In this document: positions 8,712 to 17,564 of the stretch, in pieces
Position numbering within the stretch: position 1 is the stretch's first letter
Layout of the letters: every line of letters begins with the position of its first letter
Assembly: GCA_023229845.1 (NCBI GenBank)
Contig: JALNYK010000009.1
Coordinates: 34,028 to 98,027, forward strand
Length of the DNA stretch: 64,000 bases
From: Gallionella sp.
GTDB lineage: Bacteria; Pseudomonadota; Gammaproteobacteria; Burkholderiales; Gallionellaceae
Direction: 5' to 3'
Notes under the pieces: model-generated
Seen by the model: the letters and a program-made list of their open reading frames with translations, nothing else
Database searches by the model: none
What the model was told of the DNA's origin: nothing
Made by a program: the position numbers and the translations under genes

Positions 8712-9571
8712 TTTTTGACGACAGGAATGGGGAATGGTTTTTTCTTGAACACTTGCGCACGGGTCTTGCCGCGCCAGTTTTCGGCGATCACGTCGCCGAG
8801 CTGCAGGCACAGCAGGCCGAACAGCAGGTAGCCGGCTTGTGCGGGCAGCAGGTTGTCTTCTGCCATGCCGCCGGCAGCGCGGTAGAGCGTCACGCCGAGG
8901 TTGCCGACGATCAAGCCGGACAGTGCGGCGCAGATCAGTCGTCCCCAGTCGCCTTCGCGCAGCACGTCGAATATCGTGCTTTCGTGCCACAGCAGCTGCA
9001 GCGCGAGCAACAGAAACAGCGGGGACATCCACAGCAGCCAGGACGCCGACAGCGCCGCGCCGCCGAGCAGGCCGAACGCGGCGAGCGACGCGAATACGAG
9101 GGCGGCGGTTTCGCCGTGCGGCATCGGAAGCGCGGGGCCGCGCGCGAGCGCCTTGAGCAGGCCGCGGAAGGAGCCGAGCAGCGCGCGGGTGACGAGTGCC
9201 GCCGGAACCGGCAGCGCGAACAGCAGGGTGTCGAGGATGACCTGCCAGAGGCTGTTCTTCTGCATCGACGACCAGCTCGCAGCGTAGAAATTCAGGTAGA
9301 CCAGCAGCCAGACCAGCATCGCGCCGGCCGCAGCCAGCGCGAGGAAATAATCGCGCTGCGTCGTCAGCGGGTTGTTGCCGGTGCGCAGCTTGATGAGCAT
9401 TCCGGCCAGCAGCGTGTAGCCCAGCAAGGCGAGCAGCGTTAGCCCTGTTGCGGCTAGGTTGTCCTGTGATTCGCTCGCGGCGAGTTCTGCCCATTCATGT
9501 CCGCTCAGCAGAAAGCCTGCCGGCGGCAACAGCAACAGGGCGGCGACGAACGCCAGTAGTCGAATCTTCAT
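8708..9571 (-). CDS. Multi-pass membrane protein of unknown function
   Basis: A 287-residue, strongly hydrophobic protein with an N-terminal helix (MKIRLLAFVAALLLLPPAGF) and roughly seven further hydrophobic segments. No catalytic motif is recognised. It ends in the basic sequence FKKKPFPIPVVKK. Start chosen at the ATG that overlaps the bpt stop by 4 bases; a longer reading would run into bpt. Its place between bpt and pyrD makes co-transcription certain in practice, but the function remains unknown. Confidence 0.8.
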   Translation of the reverse strand: MKIRLLAFVAALLLLPPAGFLLSGHEWAELAASESQDNLAATGLTLLALLGYTLLAGMLIKLRTGNNPLTTQRDYFLALAAAGAMLVWLLVYLNFYAASWSSMQKNSLWQVILDTLLFALPVPAALVTRALLGSFRGLLKALARGPALPMPHGETAALVFASLAAFGLLGGAALSASWLLWMSPLFLLLALQLLWHESTIFDVLREGDWGRLICAALSGLIVGNLGVTLYRAAGGMAEDNLLPAQAGYLLFGLLCLQLGDVIAENWRGKTRAQVFKKKPFPIPVVKK

Positions 9572-10329
9572 GTCGCGTTCTCCTTGGCGAACGAAACCCA
9601 CTCGCCGTTCACCAGTCCCTGTGCCGGCTGGTATTGCGTTTTGTAGGACATCTTGCGGCTCTCTGCGATCCAGTAGCCGAGGTAAACATAGTCCAGGTCG
9701 AGCTTGCGGCACAGCTCGATTTGCCACAGCACGTTGTAGACGCCGAACTGCGCGCGCGGCAGATCCGGGTCGTAGAAGGTGTAGACCGCGGACAGACCGT
9801 CGTCGAGCAGGTCGATCACGCTGACCATGCGCAGCGCGCCCCGTCCGTCTTGTGCGCGGTCTGACGGCTCCCGGAACTCCACCAGCATGGTGTCGACATG
9901 GCTCTGCAGCAGGAAGCTGCGGTAGGACTCCGGGTCTTCGTTGTCCATGCCGCCGTCCTTGTGGCGCGCGCGCTGGTAGCGTTCGTAGAGCTCGTAATAT
10001 TCGGGTTTGTCCTGCAGCGGCTGCAGCGAGGCTTCCAAGTGGATATGCCGTTTCCAGGCGCGCAGTTGCGAGCGGTTAGGTTTGAACTCCCTGGCCTTCA
10101 CCCGCAACGAGATGCAGCGCTGGCAGGCGTCGCAATGGGCGCGATAGGTGTGGGTGCCGCTGCGGCGGAAGCCTTTGCGCATCAGCTGGGAATAGACCGG
10201 GGTGCTGATCAGGAAGGTCGGTGTCGCGACTTGCGAGCGCGCCTCCCGCTCCGGCAGGTAGCTGCACGGATAGGGCGCCGTCAGGTAAAAGTGCAGCGCG
10301 GTCAGCGGAATGTCGTGAAGCAGGTTCAT
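9568..10329 (-). CDS. bpt: Aspartate/glutamate leucyltransferase (Bpt, arginyltransferase-like)
   Basis: Transfers leucine from Leu-tRNA to proteins with N-terminal Asp or Glu, making them N-degrons for ClpS/ClpAP. 253 residues, normal for the family. Family features are CSYLPEREARSQVA near the N-terminus, CDACQRCISLRVKAREFKPNRSQ and GYWIAESRKMSYKTQYQP near the C-terminus. The start overlaps the stop of aat by 4 bases. Pairing with aat places both N-end-rule transferases in one operon. Confidence 0.95.
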   Translation of the reverse strand: MNLLHDIPLTALHFYLTAPYPCSYLPEREARSQVATPTFLISTPVYSQLMRKGFRRSGTHTYRAHCDACQRCISLRVKAREFKPNRSQLRAWKRHIHLEASLQPLQDKPEYYELYERYQRARHKDGGMDNEDPESYRSFLLQSHVDTMLVEFREPSDRAQDGRGALRMVSVIDLLDDGLSAVYTFYDPDLPRAQFGVYNVLWQIELCRKLDLDYVYLGYWIAESRKMSYKTQYQPAQGLVNGEWVSFAKENAT

Positions 10330-11021
10330 GCGTACAGGTCGGCGTCGAAGCGCCAGCGGGTTACCGGCGCACAGTTTACCAATTCCTGCAGCCGTTCGAC
10401 GAATTCGGCGCGGGGGATCTCGCGAGCGCCCAGCGAGGCGAGGTGGGGCGTATTCATTTGGCAGTCGATCAACTTGAAGCCCCAGCGTTCGAGCTGGCGG
10501 GCCAGATGCGCCAGCGCGACCTTGGATGCATTGGCTTCGCGGCTGAACATCGATTCGCCGTAGAACATGCGCCCGATGGCGATGCCGTACAGGCCGCCGA
10601 CCAGTTCGCCGTCGCGCCAGGTCTCGACCGAGTGCGCGTAGCCGAGTTCATGCAGCGCGCAGTAAGCCGCGATCATGTCTTCCCGTATCCAAGTGCCGTT
10701 CTGGCCGGCGCGCGGGGCGGCGCAGGCGCGCATCACCGTCTTGAAGGTCGTGTCCATGCGCACTTCGAAGCCTCTGTTGCGTATGACCCGCGCCAGCGAG
10801 CGCGACAGCTTGAATTCTGCCGGGAACAACACCATGCGCGGGTCGGGGCTCCACCACAGGATGGGGTCGCCCGCGCTGAACCAGGGAAAGATGCCGTGAC
10901 GGTAGGCATCCAGCAGCCGCGCGGGCGTCAGGTCGCCGCCCGCCGCGAGCAGGCCGTTCGGTTCGCGCAACGCGGTCTCGACTGCGGGGAACGGAAAACT
11001 ATCACTCAGCCACGGGATCAC
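10326..11021 (-). CDS. aat: Leucyl/phenylalanyl-tRNA-protein transferase
   Basis: Adds Leu or Phe to proteins with N-terminal Lys or Arg for degradation through ClpS. 231 residues. Recognised by WLSDSFPFPAVETALREPNGLLAAGGDLTPARLLDAYRHGIFPWF, the usual N-terminal block, then WWSPDPRMVL, HSVETW and the GLYGIAIGRMFYGESMF block. First gene of the aat-bpt-membrane protein-pyrD operon. The 83-base gap to the divergent gene at 11105 must hold both promoters. Confidence 0.96.
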   Translation of the reverse strand: MIPWLSDSFPFPAVETALREPNGLLAAGGDLTPARLLDAYRHGIFPWFSAGDPILWWSPDPRMVLFPAEFKLSRSLARVIRNRGFEVRMDTTFKTVMRACAAPRAGQNGTWIREDMIAAYCALHELGYAHSVETWRDGELVGGLYGIAIGRMFYGESMFSREANASKVALAHLARQLERWGFKLIDCQMNTPHLASLGAREIPRAEFVERLQELVNCAPVTRWRFDADLYA

Positions 11022-11104
11022 GTCCAGAGTTCCTTATATGTTCATCGATACGATTTTGGGGTTATATTGCCACGAACTAACGCAATCTGTTGACGAGGTG
11101 GACG

Positions 11105-12619
11105 ATGTTTTCAAGTTTATTCGGTAAAAAATCCGATCATCCGTTGGCGGACATCAAGTCCGCGATGGCCTTGCTGGAGGAACTGCCCAGAAACGATGCG
11201 CACAAGATGCTGATGGAGTTGACCGAATGGATTGAATCGGTGGGCGACAACGAGGACTTTAAACTGGAGCATCAGTTCGCCGTGCTGCGTCTGCTGGACG
11301 AGGCGGCTCAGCCCTGTGTGCGCAAGCTGGTGCGCGAATATTTCGCGCCGCAGGAGTTGAGCAAGTTTCAGGAAAACCGGCTTTGGCTGTTATTGGTCAA
11401 CTGGTCGCAGCATTCGTCCAATGCCTATCTTGCGGTGTTCGATCGCTATTGCAACGGCGACAAGGGGGCGAGCGCGGTCAAGGCTCAGTTGCCATTGCTG
11501 GCGGCGCGCACGGCGCATGCGTTGAACGGTTATCTGAAACACGTCAGTGCGCACTATGGCCCCATGGATCCCGCGCTATGGCGCAAGGTGGCGCGGCTCT
11601 ACCGCCATGCCGAACAGCAGCAGTATCTGGATGCGCGAGTCGAGCTTTATTCCGGTGCGATTGCCGCAACGACGGTAAGGGGCGAACTGGCCGAGTTGCT
11701 CGGCTGGTATGGTTGCGGGGTCGGTACGCTGACCCCGCTGTCGATGCATTTGACCGAGCGCATCGTCGGGCAATACTCAGGCAGCGTGACCGTCACGTTG
11801 CAGCAGACTGCCGACAGCCTGTTTTGTTTCGATCTGGAGAGTCCCGCCGCGCCGCTGCGGGTCAAGGCGGGCGGGCGCGTGCAGCCGTCGACGCGTTTCG
11901 TCAGCATGGCGGCGATGCAGCCGAAACTTGAAGAGTTGCTCAAGGAGTTGGCGAAGAATACGGTGCCGCAGGAGCTCAATCTGGGCGGCAACTACCCGGT
12001 GGAGCTGGTGCGCGAGGCGGCGCAATACCTGCTGGATTATCTGGTCGATCCGCCGTTGCGGCGCAGTCCGCGGCGCGGCATCAAGGTCAGCCTGAAGGTG
12101 GCGAACGGATTCGGCCGGCTGATGGAGAACACCGATGTGGGGCTGAACTTCAATGCGGAGCAACCGTTGCATTGGGAGGTGGAGGATATCAGCGCCAGCG
12201 GTTTTCGCACCCTCATCCCGACGCAGGGGGCGGACGGCATACGCATCGGCAGTCTGCTGGGCATCCAGCCGGACGGTGTGGCGCACTGGGGGGCCGCCGT
12301 GGTGCGTCGGCTGATGCGCGACGATGCCAACCAGTTGCATATCGGCGCCGAGATGCTGGCAAATCAGGTCGCCGGTGTGACGCTGGGAGCCGGGCGCGAT
12401 GAGGAACAGCACGCGTTGTGGCTGATGGCGAAGCCGGGTGAGCCGTCTGGTGAGGCGCGCTTGCTGATGAAGGTGGATGCGTTTCTCGCCCAGCGCAGTT
12501 TTCAGACCAGTCTCGGGGACAAGAGCTATCTGTTGATGCCGATAGGACTGGACGAGAAGGGGTTCGATTACGATCTGGCGCGTTTCCGCGTGATCGAACA
12601 GGAAAACGGCGAGGACTGA
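11105..12619 (+). CDS. Hypothetical protein with a C-terminal PilZ-like region
   Basis: A 504-residue soluble protein beginning MFSSLFGKKSDHPLADIKSAM. Residues 1-300 are helical and of unknown fold. From about residue 325 the sequence RRSPRRGIKV is followed by EVEDISASGFRTLIP. These resemble the two parts of a PilZ cyclic-di-GMP site, RxxxR and (D/N)xSxxG. A PilZ role is my inference, and the spacing is longer than in a minimal PilZ domain. Start chosen at ATG 11105, preceded by GACGAGGTGG; a TTG 15 bases earlier is possible. The stop codon lies in the left arm of a long hairpin. Confidence 0.7.
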   Translation: MFSSLFGKKSDHPLADIKSAMALLEELPRNDAHKMLMELTEWIESVGDNEDFKLEHQFAVLRLLDEAAQPCVRKLVREYFAPQELSKFQENRLWLLLVNWSQHSSNAYLAVFDRYCNGDKGASAVKAQLPLLAARTAHALNGYLKHVSAHYGPMDPALWRKVARLYRHAEQQQYLDARVELYSGAIAATTVRGELAELLGWYGCGVGTLTPLSMHLTERIVGQYSGSVTVTLQQTADSLFCFDLESPAAPLRVKAGGRVQPSTRFVSMAAMQPKLEELLKELAKNTVPQELNLGGNYPVELVREAAQYLLDYLVDPPLRRSPRRGIKVSLKVANGFGRLMENTDVGLNFNAEQPLHWEVEDISASGFRTLIPTQGADGIRIGSLLGIQPDGVAHWGAAVVRRLMRDDANQLHIGAEMLANQVAGVTLGAGRDEEQHALWLMAKPGEPSGEARLLMKVDAFLAQRSFQTSLGDKSYLLMPIGLDEKGFDYDLARFRVIEQENGED

Positions 12620-12653
12620 GTGCTGAGGGATGAGTGCTCAGCACTCAGTCCTC
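12611..12653. terminator. Bidirectional terminator-like hairpin shared by two convergent genes
   Basis: Perfect 17-base arms (12611-12627 and 12637-12653, starting GAGGACTGAGTGCTGAG) with a 9-base loop. The left arm contains the stop of the 504-residue gene; the right arm contains the stop of the esterase gene on the other strand. There is no strong T-run, so termination efficiency is uncertain. Confidence 0.6.
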
Positions 12654-13322
12654 GGTACTTATGCGTTTTGCCAGCCAGCGCTGGATGTCCAGCAATTCCT
12701 CCGGGCAGACCGAATGCGGCATGGCATATTCGTGCCATTCGACATCGCATCCCAATTTCTGCAACGCTTCCCTTGATGCGTTTCCCAAGGCGTAGGGCAC
12801 GACCGTGTCGCTGCGTCCGTGTGCCATGAACACCGGCGTGCGTAGCGCCTCTGCGCGAACTTCTTTGGCGACGGTCTCGACCAGCGGCAGATAGGTGGAG
12901 AGCGCCAGCACCCCGCCCAGCGGGATTTTCTGGCGCAATCCGGTGTGCAGCGCGATGGCGCCGCCCTGAGAAAATCCGGCAAGGAAGATGCGCTGCGGCG
13001 CGATGCCGCGATCCACTTCCTGCGCGATCAATGCTTCGATGGCAGCCTGCGAGGCGCGGATTCCGGTCTCGTCCTGCCGTGCGCCGATGTCCTGAGTGGC
13101 GATGTCGTACCAGGCGCGCATCACGAAGCCGCCATTGATGGTGACCGGGCGCTGCGGAGCATGGGGGAAAACGAAGCGAACTGCGGCGGGCAGCTCCAGT
13201 TCATCGACGACGGGAACAAAATCCTGTCCGTCCGCACCCAGGCCATGCAACCAGATGACGCTGTGGCGGGGATGCTTTCCTGATTCGAGTGCGATATGGG
13301 ATAGGATGTTATTATTGAACAT
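12645..13322 (-). CDS. Alpha/beta-hydrolase carboxylesterase (phospholipase/carboxylesterase family)
   Basis: A cytoplasmic serine hydrolase of the small carboxylesterase family, 225 residues. Motifs: HSVIWLHGLGADGQDF (oxyanion region), nucleophile GFSQGGAIAL, acid in HGRSDTVVP, and histidine in YAMPHSVCPEE. The family hydrolyses short acyl esters and in some members deacylates proteins; the substrate cannot be told here. The ATG at 13322 matches the usual family start, although no clear ribosome-binding site precedes it; an ATG 39 bases upstream is the alternative. Confidence 0.88.
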   Translation of the reverse strand: MFNNNILSHIALESGKHPRHSVIWLHGLGADGQDFVPVVDELELPAAVRFVFPHAPQRPVTINGGFVMRAWYDIATQDIGARQDETGIRASQAAIEALIAQEVDRGIAPQRIFLAGFSQGGAIALHTGLRQKIPLGGVLALSTYLPLVETVAKEVRAEALRTPVFMAHGRSDTVVPYALGNASREALQKLGCDVEWHEYAMPHSVCPEELLDIQRWLAKRISTED

Positions 13323-13431
13323 GTTTGGTGGGGTTCGGCGAGAGGTATAAACGGACGCCATATTAAAACATTACATGATTCTCCGGTGCCGCCGGCAACC
13401 GGGGACGAATTGAGTCAGTAGGGAGAGAGGA

Positions 13432-13950
13432 ATGAAAAGGGCAATTACTCCGACCTCGGTGGAGCGAGTCATGCGTGAGAGCGATTTTATCGTCTCGATG
13501 ACCGATCTGAAGGGGCGTATCACATACGGCAATCGAATTTTTGTCGAGTTTTCCGGATACAGCGAGAAGGAGTTGCTGGGATCCCAGCACAACATCGTTC
13601 GCCATCCGGACATGCCGCGAGCCGTGTTCAATCTGCTGTGGAGCAAAATCCAGAATCGTGAGGAGTGTTTCGCCTATGTGAAAAACATGGCGAAGGATGG
13701 CAGTTTTTACTGGGTATTCACCAACGTCACGCCGACTTTCGACGAGGCCGGCAATCCGACTGGCTATCTGTCGGTGCGGCGCAAACCCAAGATGAGCGGG
13801 GTGCAGACTGCGAGCGCCGTGTACGCCGCGATGCTGGCGGCTGAGCAGAAAGCCGGGCCGGCCAATGCTATCGCCGCATCCACCAAAGTATTGGTCGATA
13901 TATTGAACGAAAAAGGACTCAGCTATGACGAACTCGTCCTTGCAATTTAA
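13432..13950 (+). CDS. PAS-domain sensor protein, Aer-like N-terminal half
   Basis: A 172-residue protein that is a single PAS domain (residues about 15-125) plus a short helical tail. TDLKGRITYGNRIFVEFSGYSEKELLGSQHNIVRHPDMP closely resembles the FAD-binding PAS domain of the aerotaxis receptor Aer. It ends 26 bases inside the next gene, a chemoreceptor. The two together have the parts of one Aer protein split into two overlapping genes. A strong ribosome-binding site (GGGAGAGAGG) precedes the ATG. Confidence 0.88.
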   Translation: MKRAITPTSVERVMRESDFIVSMTDLKGRITYGNRIFVEFSGYSEKELLGSQHNIVRHPDMPRAVFNLLWSKIQNREECFAYVKNMAKDGSFYWVFTNVTPTFDEAGNPTGYLSVRRKPKMSGVQTASAVYAAMLAAEQKAGPANAIAASTKVLVDILNEKGLSYDELVLAI

Positions 13951-15394
13951 GCTGGCCGCATTGTTGTGGTCGTTCTCGCTGGGCACGCTGGTCATCATCC
14001 TGACCAGCTTTGCGCTGCACGGCGTCGATGCGTTCATGGTGACGTTCCTGGTGGCCAGCATCGCAGTGTCGGCATGGGGGCAGATGCTGGTCCGACGCTG
14101 GCTGGCACCGTTGCAGAAGCTCAAGGGGGTCATCGACGACGTTTCCCAGGGGAAGTTCAATAACCGGGTCATCGGCATCGCCGACGAGCGCGACGAGATC
14201 AGCCTGTTGTGCTGGAGCGTGAACGACATGCTCGACCAGTTGAATACCTTCTTTCGCGAGCAGGAGACCAGCTTTCGCGCCAACCTGTCCGGCAACTTCT
14301 ACCGCCGTGCGGTCAGCGGCGGTTTGCACGGCGGTTTTGCGAAAGGACTGGAGAACCAGAACATTCTGATCGATGGCATGACCGAGCAGAAGCTGGGTGC
14401 GATGCGCACCGCGATGTTGTCGCGCGCGCATTCGCTGAATACCGAAAATCTGCTGAACAATCTGATGTCGAACCAGCGCGACCTGAAGACGATCACCGAC
14501 AACATGGAAGACCTGGCCGCGCTGGCCAGGCGCACCCGCGAGGACGCCGAAGACAGTCGCGAGTCGGTCAAGGATGTGGTGCAACGACTTTCCGGCATCG
14601 TCGAGCGCGTGAACCATGCCAACGTCGCGATCACCCAGTTGAATGCGCGCAGCAGCGAGATCAACAAGGCGGTCGGCCTGATCACGTCGATCGCGGACCA
14701 GACCAACCTGTTGGCGCTGAATGCGGCCATCGAGGCCGCGCGTGCCGGCGAGGCGGGACGCGGTTTCGCGGTGGTGGCGGACGAGGTGCGTAAGCTGGCC
14801 GAGAACACCAAGAACGCCTCGGAATCCATCGGCAGGATCATGGGAATGTTGCAGCTCGAGGCGACCAAGATGCTGCAGGATTCCGACGAGATGCACGAGA
14901 TCGCCAATTCATCTCAGGGTGTCATCGGCAGGCTGGAGCAGAAGTTCGGGCAGTTCTACGAATCTGCCGTCACCACGCTGGAGGGCGCGCGCTACGCGCA
15001 GGATCTCAGCTTCGCCTCGCTGGTCAAGGTGGATCACGTCATTTACAAGCAGCGCGCCTACGTGCTGATCGACGATTCCGAGAACGAAGAGTGCAGGAAG
15101 GCGGTCGGCGTGGATCACCAGAGTTGCCGTCTCGGCAAGTGGTATAACGGCCACGGCGCCGAGGTGTTCGGCGGAACCGCGGCTTTCCGCAGCCTGCTCG
15201 AACCGCACAGCAAGGTGCACGAGTGCGTGCATCAGATGGTCGGCTATCTGGATCAGAATTGGGCGCGCAGCCCGGCGGTGCAGGACAATATCTTCATCGC
15301 ACTCGATTGCGCCGAGAAGGCCAGTCAGGACGTGATGACGGTGCTGGATCGCGTGGTTGCCGAGAAACACGCGCACATGGTCAAGGCGGCGTAG
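13925..15394 (+). CDS. Methyl-accepting chemotaxis protein with C-terminal CZB zinc-binding domain
   Basis: 489 residues. Two adjacent membrane helices (about residues 8-55) with almost no periplasmic loop are followed by a HAMP-like segment and the signalling hairpin, with NLLALNAAIEAARAGEAGRGFAVVADEVRKLA at its tip. The C-terminal part has the CZB-domain pattern: VDHVIYKQRAY, then DHQSCRLGKWYNG, then FRSLLEPHSKVHECVH. CZB domains bind zinc and in known cases respond to hypochlorous acid or zinc. The ATG overlaps the PAS gene by 26 bases, so the receptor probably takes input from that PAS protein. Confidence 0.93.
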   Translation: MTNSSLQFKLAALLWSFSLGTLVIILTSFALHGVDAFMVTFLVASIAVSAWGQMLVRRWLAPLQKLKGVIDDVSQGKFNNRVIGIADERDEISLLCWSVNDMLDQLNTFFREQETSFRANLSGNFYRRAVSGGLHGGFAKGLENQNILIDGMTEQKLGAMRTAMLSRAHSLNTENLLNNLMSNQRDLKTITDNMEDLAALARRTREDAEDSRESVKDVVQRLSGIVERVNHANVAITQLNARSSEINKAVGLITSIADQTNLLALNAAIEAARAGEAGRGFAVVADEVRKLAENTKNASESIGRIMGMLQLEATKMLQDSDEMHEIANSSQGVIGRLEQKFGQFYESAVTTLEGARYAQDLSFASLVKVDHVIYKQRAYVLIDDSENEECRKAVGVDHQSCRLGKWYNGHGAEVFGGTAAFRSLLEPHSKVHECVHQMVGYLDQNWARSPAVQDNIFIALDCAEKASQDVMTVLDRVVAEKHAHMVKAA

Positions 15395-15414
15395 TCCCGG
15401 GACATCGGAAGACG

Positions 15415-15446
15415 AAAAAGCGGAACCCCTCGGGGTTCCGCTTTTT
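15415..15446 (+). terminator. Rho-independent terminator after the chemoreceptor gene
   Basis: Perfect 15-base arms AAAAAGCGGAACCCC / GGGGTTCCGCTTTTT with a 2-base apex and a terminal T-run, 20 bases after the stop codon. It can also work for transcription from the opposite strand (darP). Confidence 0.9.
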
Positions 15447-15469
15447 ATTGGGAGCTCCGCCTTATAACG

Positions 15470-15494
15470 GAAAGATTTCGCGGTAATTCTTGGG
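15470..15494 (-). repeat. Duplicate of the 3' part of darP downstream of its stop
   Basis: The 25 bases at 15470-15494 match 15551-15575 with one mismatch. The latter encodes PKNYREIF near the DarP C-terminus. The downstream copy reads as a short PKNYREIFPL remnant, consistent with a local duplication. Confidence 0.6.
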
Positions 15495-15517
15495 GTGGCG
15501 TAGGGGCACGGCGCGCC

Positions 15518-16045
15518 CTACTCGTGTTCGGGAATGAGTTCGCGCAGCACCTGAAAGATTTCTCGGTAATTCTTGGGAGGCTTTCCGGCCTCCTTTTCTT
15601 TTTGAGCATTGCGGATCAACGTGCGCAGGCGCTGTACATCGGTTTCGGGGTGTGCCGCGAGCAGTTCGGTCAGCGCATTGTCGTTTTCCAGCAAACGGTC
15701 GCGCCAGCGCTCCAGCAAATGCAGGTGGACGGTGTGTTCTTGCGATACGCCTTTCCATGCGTTCAGTCTGGCGACGATGGGCGCGGTGTCTTCGAGGTCG
15801 CGCATCAGTCTACCGATGTACTGCAACTGGCGGCGTTGCGCGCCGAATTTGTTGATTCGGTGCATTTCGCGGATGGCGTCGCGCAGGCTCTCAGGCAGGT
15901 CGAGTTGCGCCAGTTGATCCTTGCCCAGCGCGACCAGCTCCTCGCCGAGGGCTTGCAGGTCGTGCATTTGTTGTTTGATTTTGGTCTTGCTGGGCGGAAG
16001 GTCTGGGTCCAGGTCTTCGTCGTTGTATGATGATCGGTCGCTCAT
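15518..16045 (-). CDS. darP: DarP (YjgA/DUF615), ribosome-associated assembly factor
   Basis: A 175-residue, highly charged helical protein of the DUF615/YjgA family, which associates with the 50S subunit during assembly. Recognised by PPSKTKIKQQMHDLQALGEELV, GAQRRQLQYIGRLMRDLE and the C-terminal KNYREIFQVLREL. It is divergent from pmbA, the usual neighbour in Beta- and Gammaproteobacteria. Confidence 0.92.
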   Translation of the reverse strand: MSDRSSYNDEDLDPDLPPSKTKIKQQMHDLQALGEELVALGKDQLAQLDLPESLRDAIREMHRINKFGAQRRQLQYIGRLMRDLEDTAPIVARLNAWKGVSQEHTVHLHLLERWRDRLLENDNALTELLAAHPETDVQRLRTLIRNAQKEKEAGKPPKNYREIFQVLRELIPEHE

Positions 16046-16109
16046 GGTGGGGATGGGAAAATTGCGATGCTGCTATGATAACGCCTTTCTCCATATCGTT
16101 CGTTCAGTT

Positions 16110-17489
16110 ATGAGCCATCCAGTATCGACCGCGTCCAGTTCCATCGAATCGTCCAAGGCCAGATTCTCCCATTCCGCCGACACGCTGCGCGACATTGCGC
16201 AGGACATGCTGGATTACGCCAAGCAGCGGGGGGCGACTGCAACCTCCGCCGAGGTGTCGGAGGGTTTTGGGCAATCCGTCACGGTGCGCCACAACGAAGT
16301 CGAGACCATCGAATACAACCGGGACAAGGGGCTGGGCATCACCGTTTACATCGGCCAGCGGCGCGGTAACGCCAGCACTTCGGACTTCTCTCGGCAGGCG
16401 GTGCGGGATACCGTGGATGCCGCGCTGTCGATCGCACGCTACACCGCCGAGGACGACTGCGCCGGGCTGCCGGATGCGGATATGCTGGCGCGCGACTGTC
16501 CGGATCTCGATCTGTATCATCCTTGGGACCTGCCGGTGGACGATGCGATCGAACTGGCGCGCGAATGCGAGCAGGCTGCGCTGGCGCGCGACAAGCGCAT
16601 CAATAATTCGGAAGGCGCGACGGTGAACGTGCACGAGGCGCACTTCGTGCACGCCAACAGTCAGGGCTTCTTTGGCGGTTATCCGACTTCGCGTCACAGC
16701 CTGAGTTGCGCGGTAATCGCCGGTCGCGACGACGCGATGGAGCGCGACTACTGGTACAGCGTGGCGCGCGACGCTGGCGAGATACTGCGCGCCGACGAGG
16801 TCGGGCGCATCGCCGCCGAGCGCACTGTGCGCCGCCTCAACGCGCGCAAGCTGAACACGATGCAAGTGCCGGTGCTGTTCGAGGCGCCTATCGCCTCCAG
16901 CCTGCTCGGTCATTTCGTCGGTGCGGTCAGCGGCGGCAGCCTGTATCGCAAGTCCTCCTTTTTGCTCGATCAGATGGACCAGCCCGTCTTTGCGCCGCAT
17001 ATCAACATCGAAGACGTGCCGGACATCCGCCGCGGCCTGGCCTCCAGCCCGTTCGACGACGAAGGCGTGCGCGTGCAGAAGCGCCGCATCGTCGAGGGCG
17101 GCGTGCTGCGCGGCTACTTTCTGGGCAGCTACTCGGCGCGCAAGCTGGGCTTGCGCACCACCGGCAATGCGGGCGGCAACCATAACCTGATCCTGCAATC
17201 GGGCAAACTCGATTTTGCGCAGTTGCTGAAACAGATGGGGCGCGGTCTGCTGGTCACCGAATTGCTGGGCCAGGGCGTGAACCAAGTCACCGGCGACTAT
17301 TCGCGCGGTGCGGCGGGCTTCTGGGTGGAACACGGCGAGATTCAGTATCCGGTACAGGAGATCACCATCGCCGGCAACCTGAAAGACATGTACCGCAACA
17401 TCGTCGCGGTCGGCAACGATGTGATGGTGCAGGGCTCGCGCCAATGCGGCTCCATCCTCGTCGATGGCATGACGATCGCGGGACGGTAG
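16110..17489 (+). CDS. pmbA: PmbA/TldE metalloprotease subunit
   Basis: PmbA (TldE) partners with TldD in a cytoplasmic protease that matures or degrades peptides such as microcins and the CcdA antitoxin. 459 residues. Recognised by VTVRHNEVETIEYNRDKGLGITVY near the N-terminus, NSEGATVNV in the middle, and GLRTTGNAGGNHNLIL plus QGVNQVTGDYSRGAAGFWVE in the C-terminal half. PmbA normally lacks the metal-binding HExxxH of TldD, and none is seen here. ATG 16110 was chosen as the family-like start. Confidence 0.95.
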   Translation: MSHPVSTASSSIESSKARFSHSADTLRDIAQDMLDYAKQRGATATSAEVSEGFGQSVTVRHNEVETIEYNRDKGLGITVYIGQRRGNASTSDFSRQAVRDTVDAALSIARYTAEDDCAGLPDADMLARDCPDLDLYHPWDLPVDDAIELARECEQAALARDKRINNSEGATVNVHEAHFVHANSQGFFGGYPTSRHSLSCAVIAGRDDAMERDYWYSVARDAGEILRADEVGRIAAERTVRRLNARKLNTMQVPVLFEAPIASSLLGHFVGAVSGGSLYRKSSFLLDQMDQPVFAPHINIEDVPDIRRGLASSPFDDEGVRVQKRRIVEGGVLRGYFLGSYSARKLGLRTTGNAGGNHNLILQSGKLDFAQLLKQMGRGLLVTELLGQGVNQVTGDYSRGAAGFWVEHGEIQYPVQEITIAGNLKDMYRNIVAVGNDVMVQGSRQCGSILVDGMTIAGR

Positions 17490-17532
17490 GCCAGGTTTTA
17501 ACCCGACAGTCGGGCTTCGATGCATCTGGCGC

Positions 17533-17538
17533 TATAAT
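17533..17538 (+). promoter_or_regulatory. Candidate -10 box before the ABC exporter gene
   Basis: A perfect TATAAT lies 26 bases before the ATG at 17565. No good -35 box is visible at 16-18 bases. A short palindrome CCCGACAGTCGGG lies between the pmbA stop and this box. Confidence 0.4.
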
Positions 17539-17564
17539 GCGCCCCGTTTAATTGCAACCAAGCT

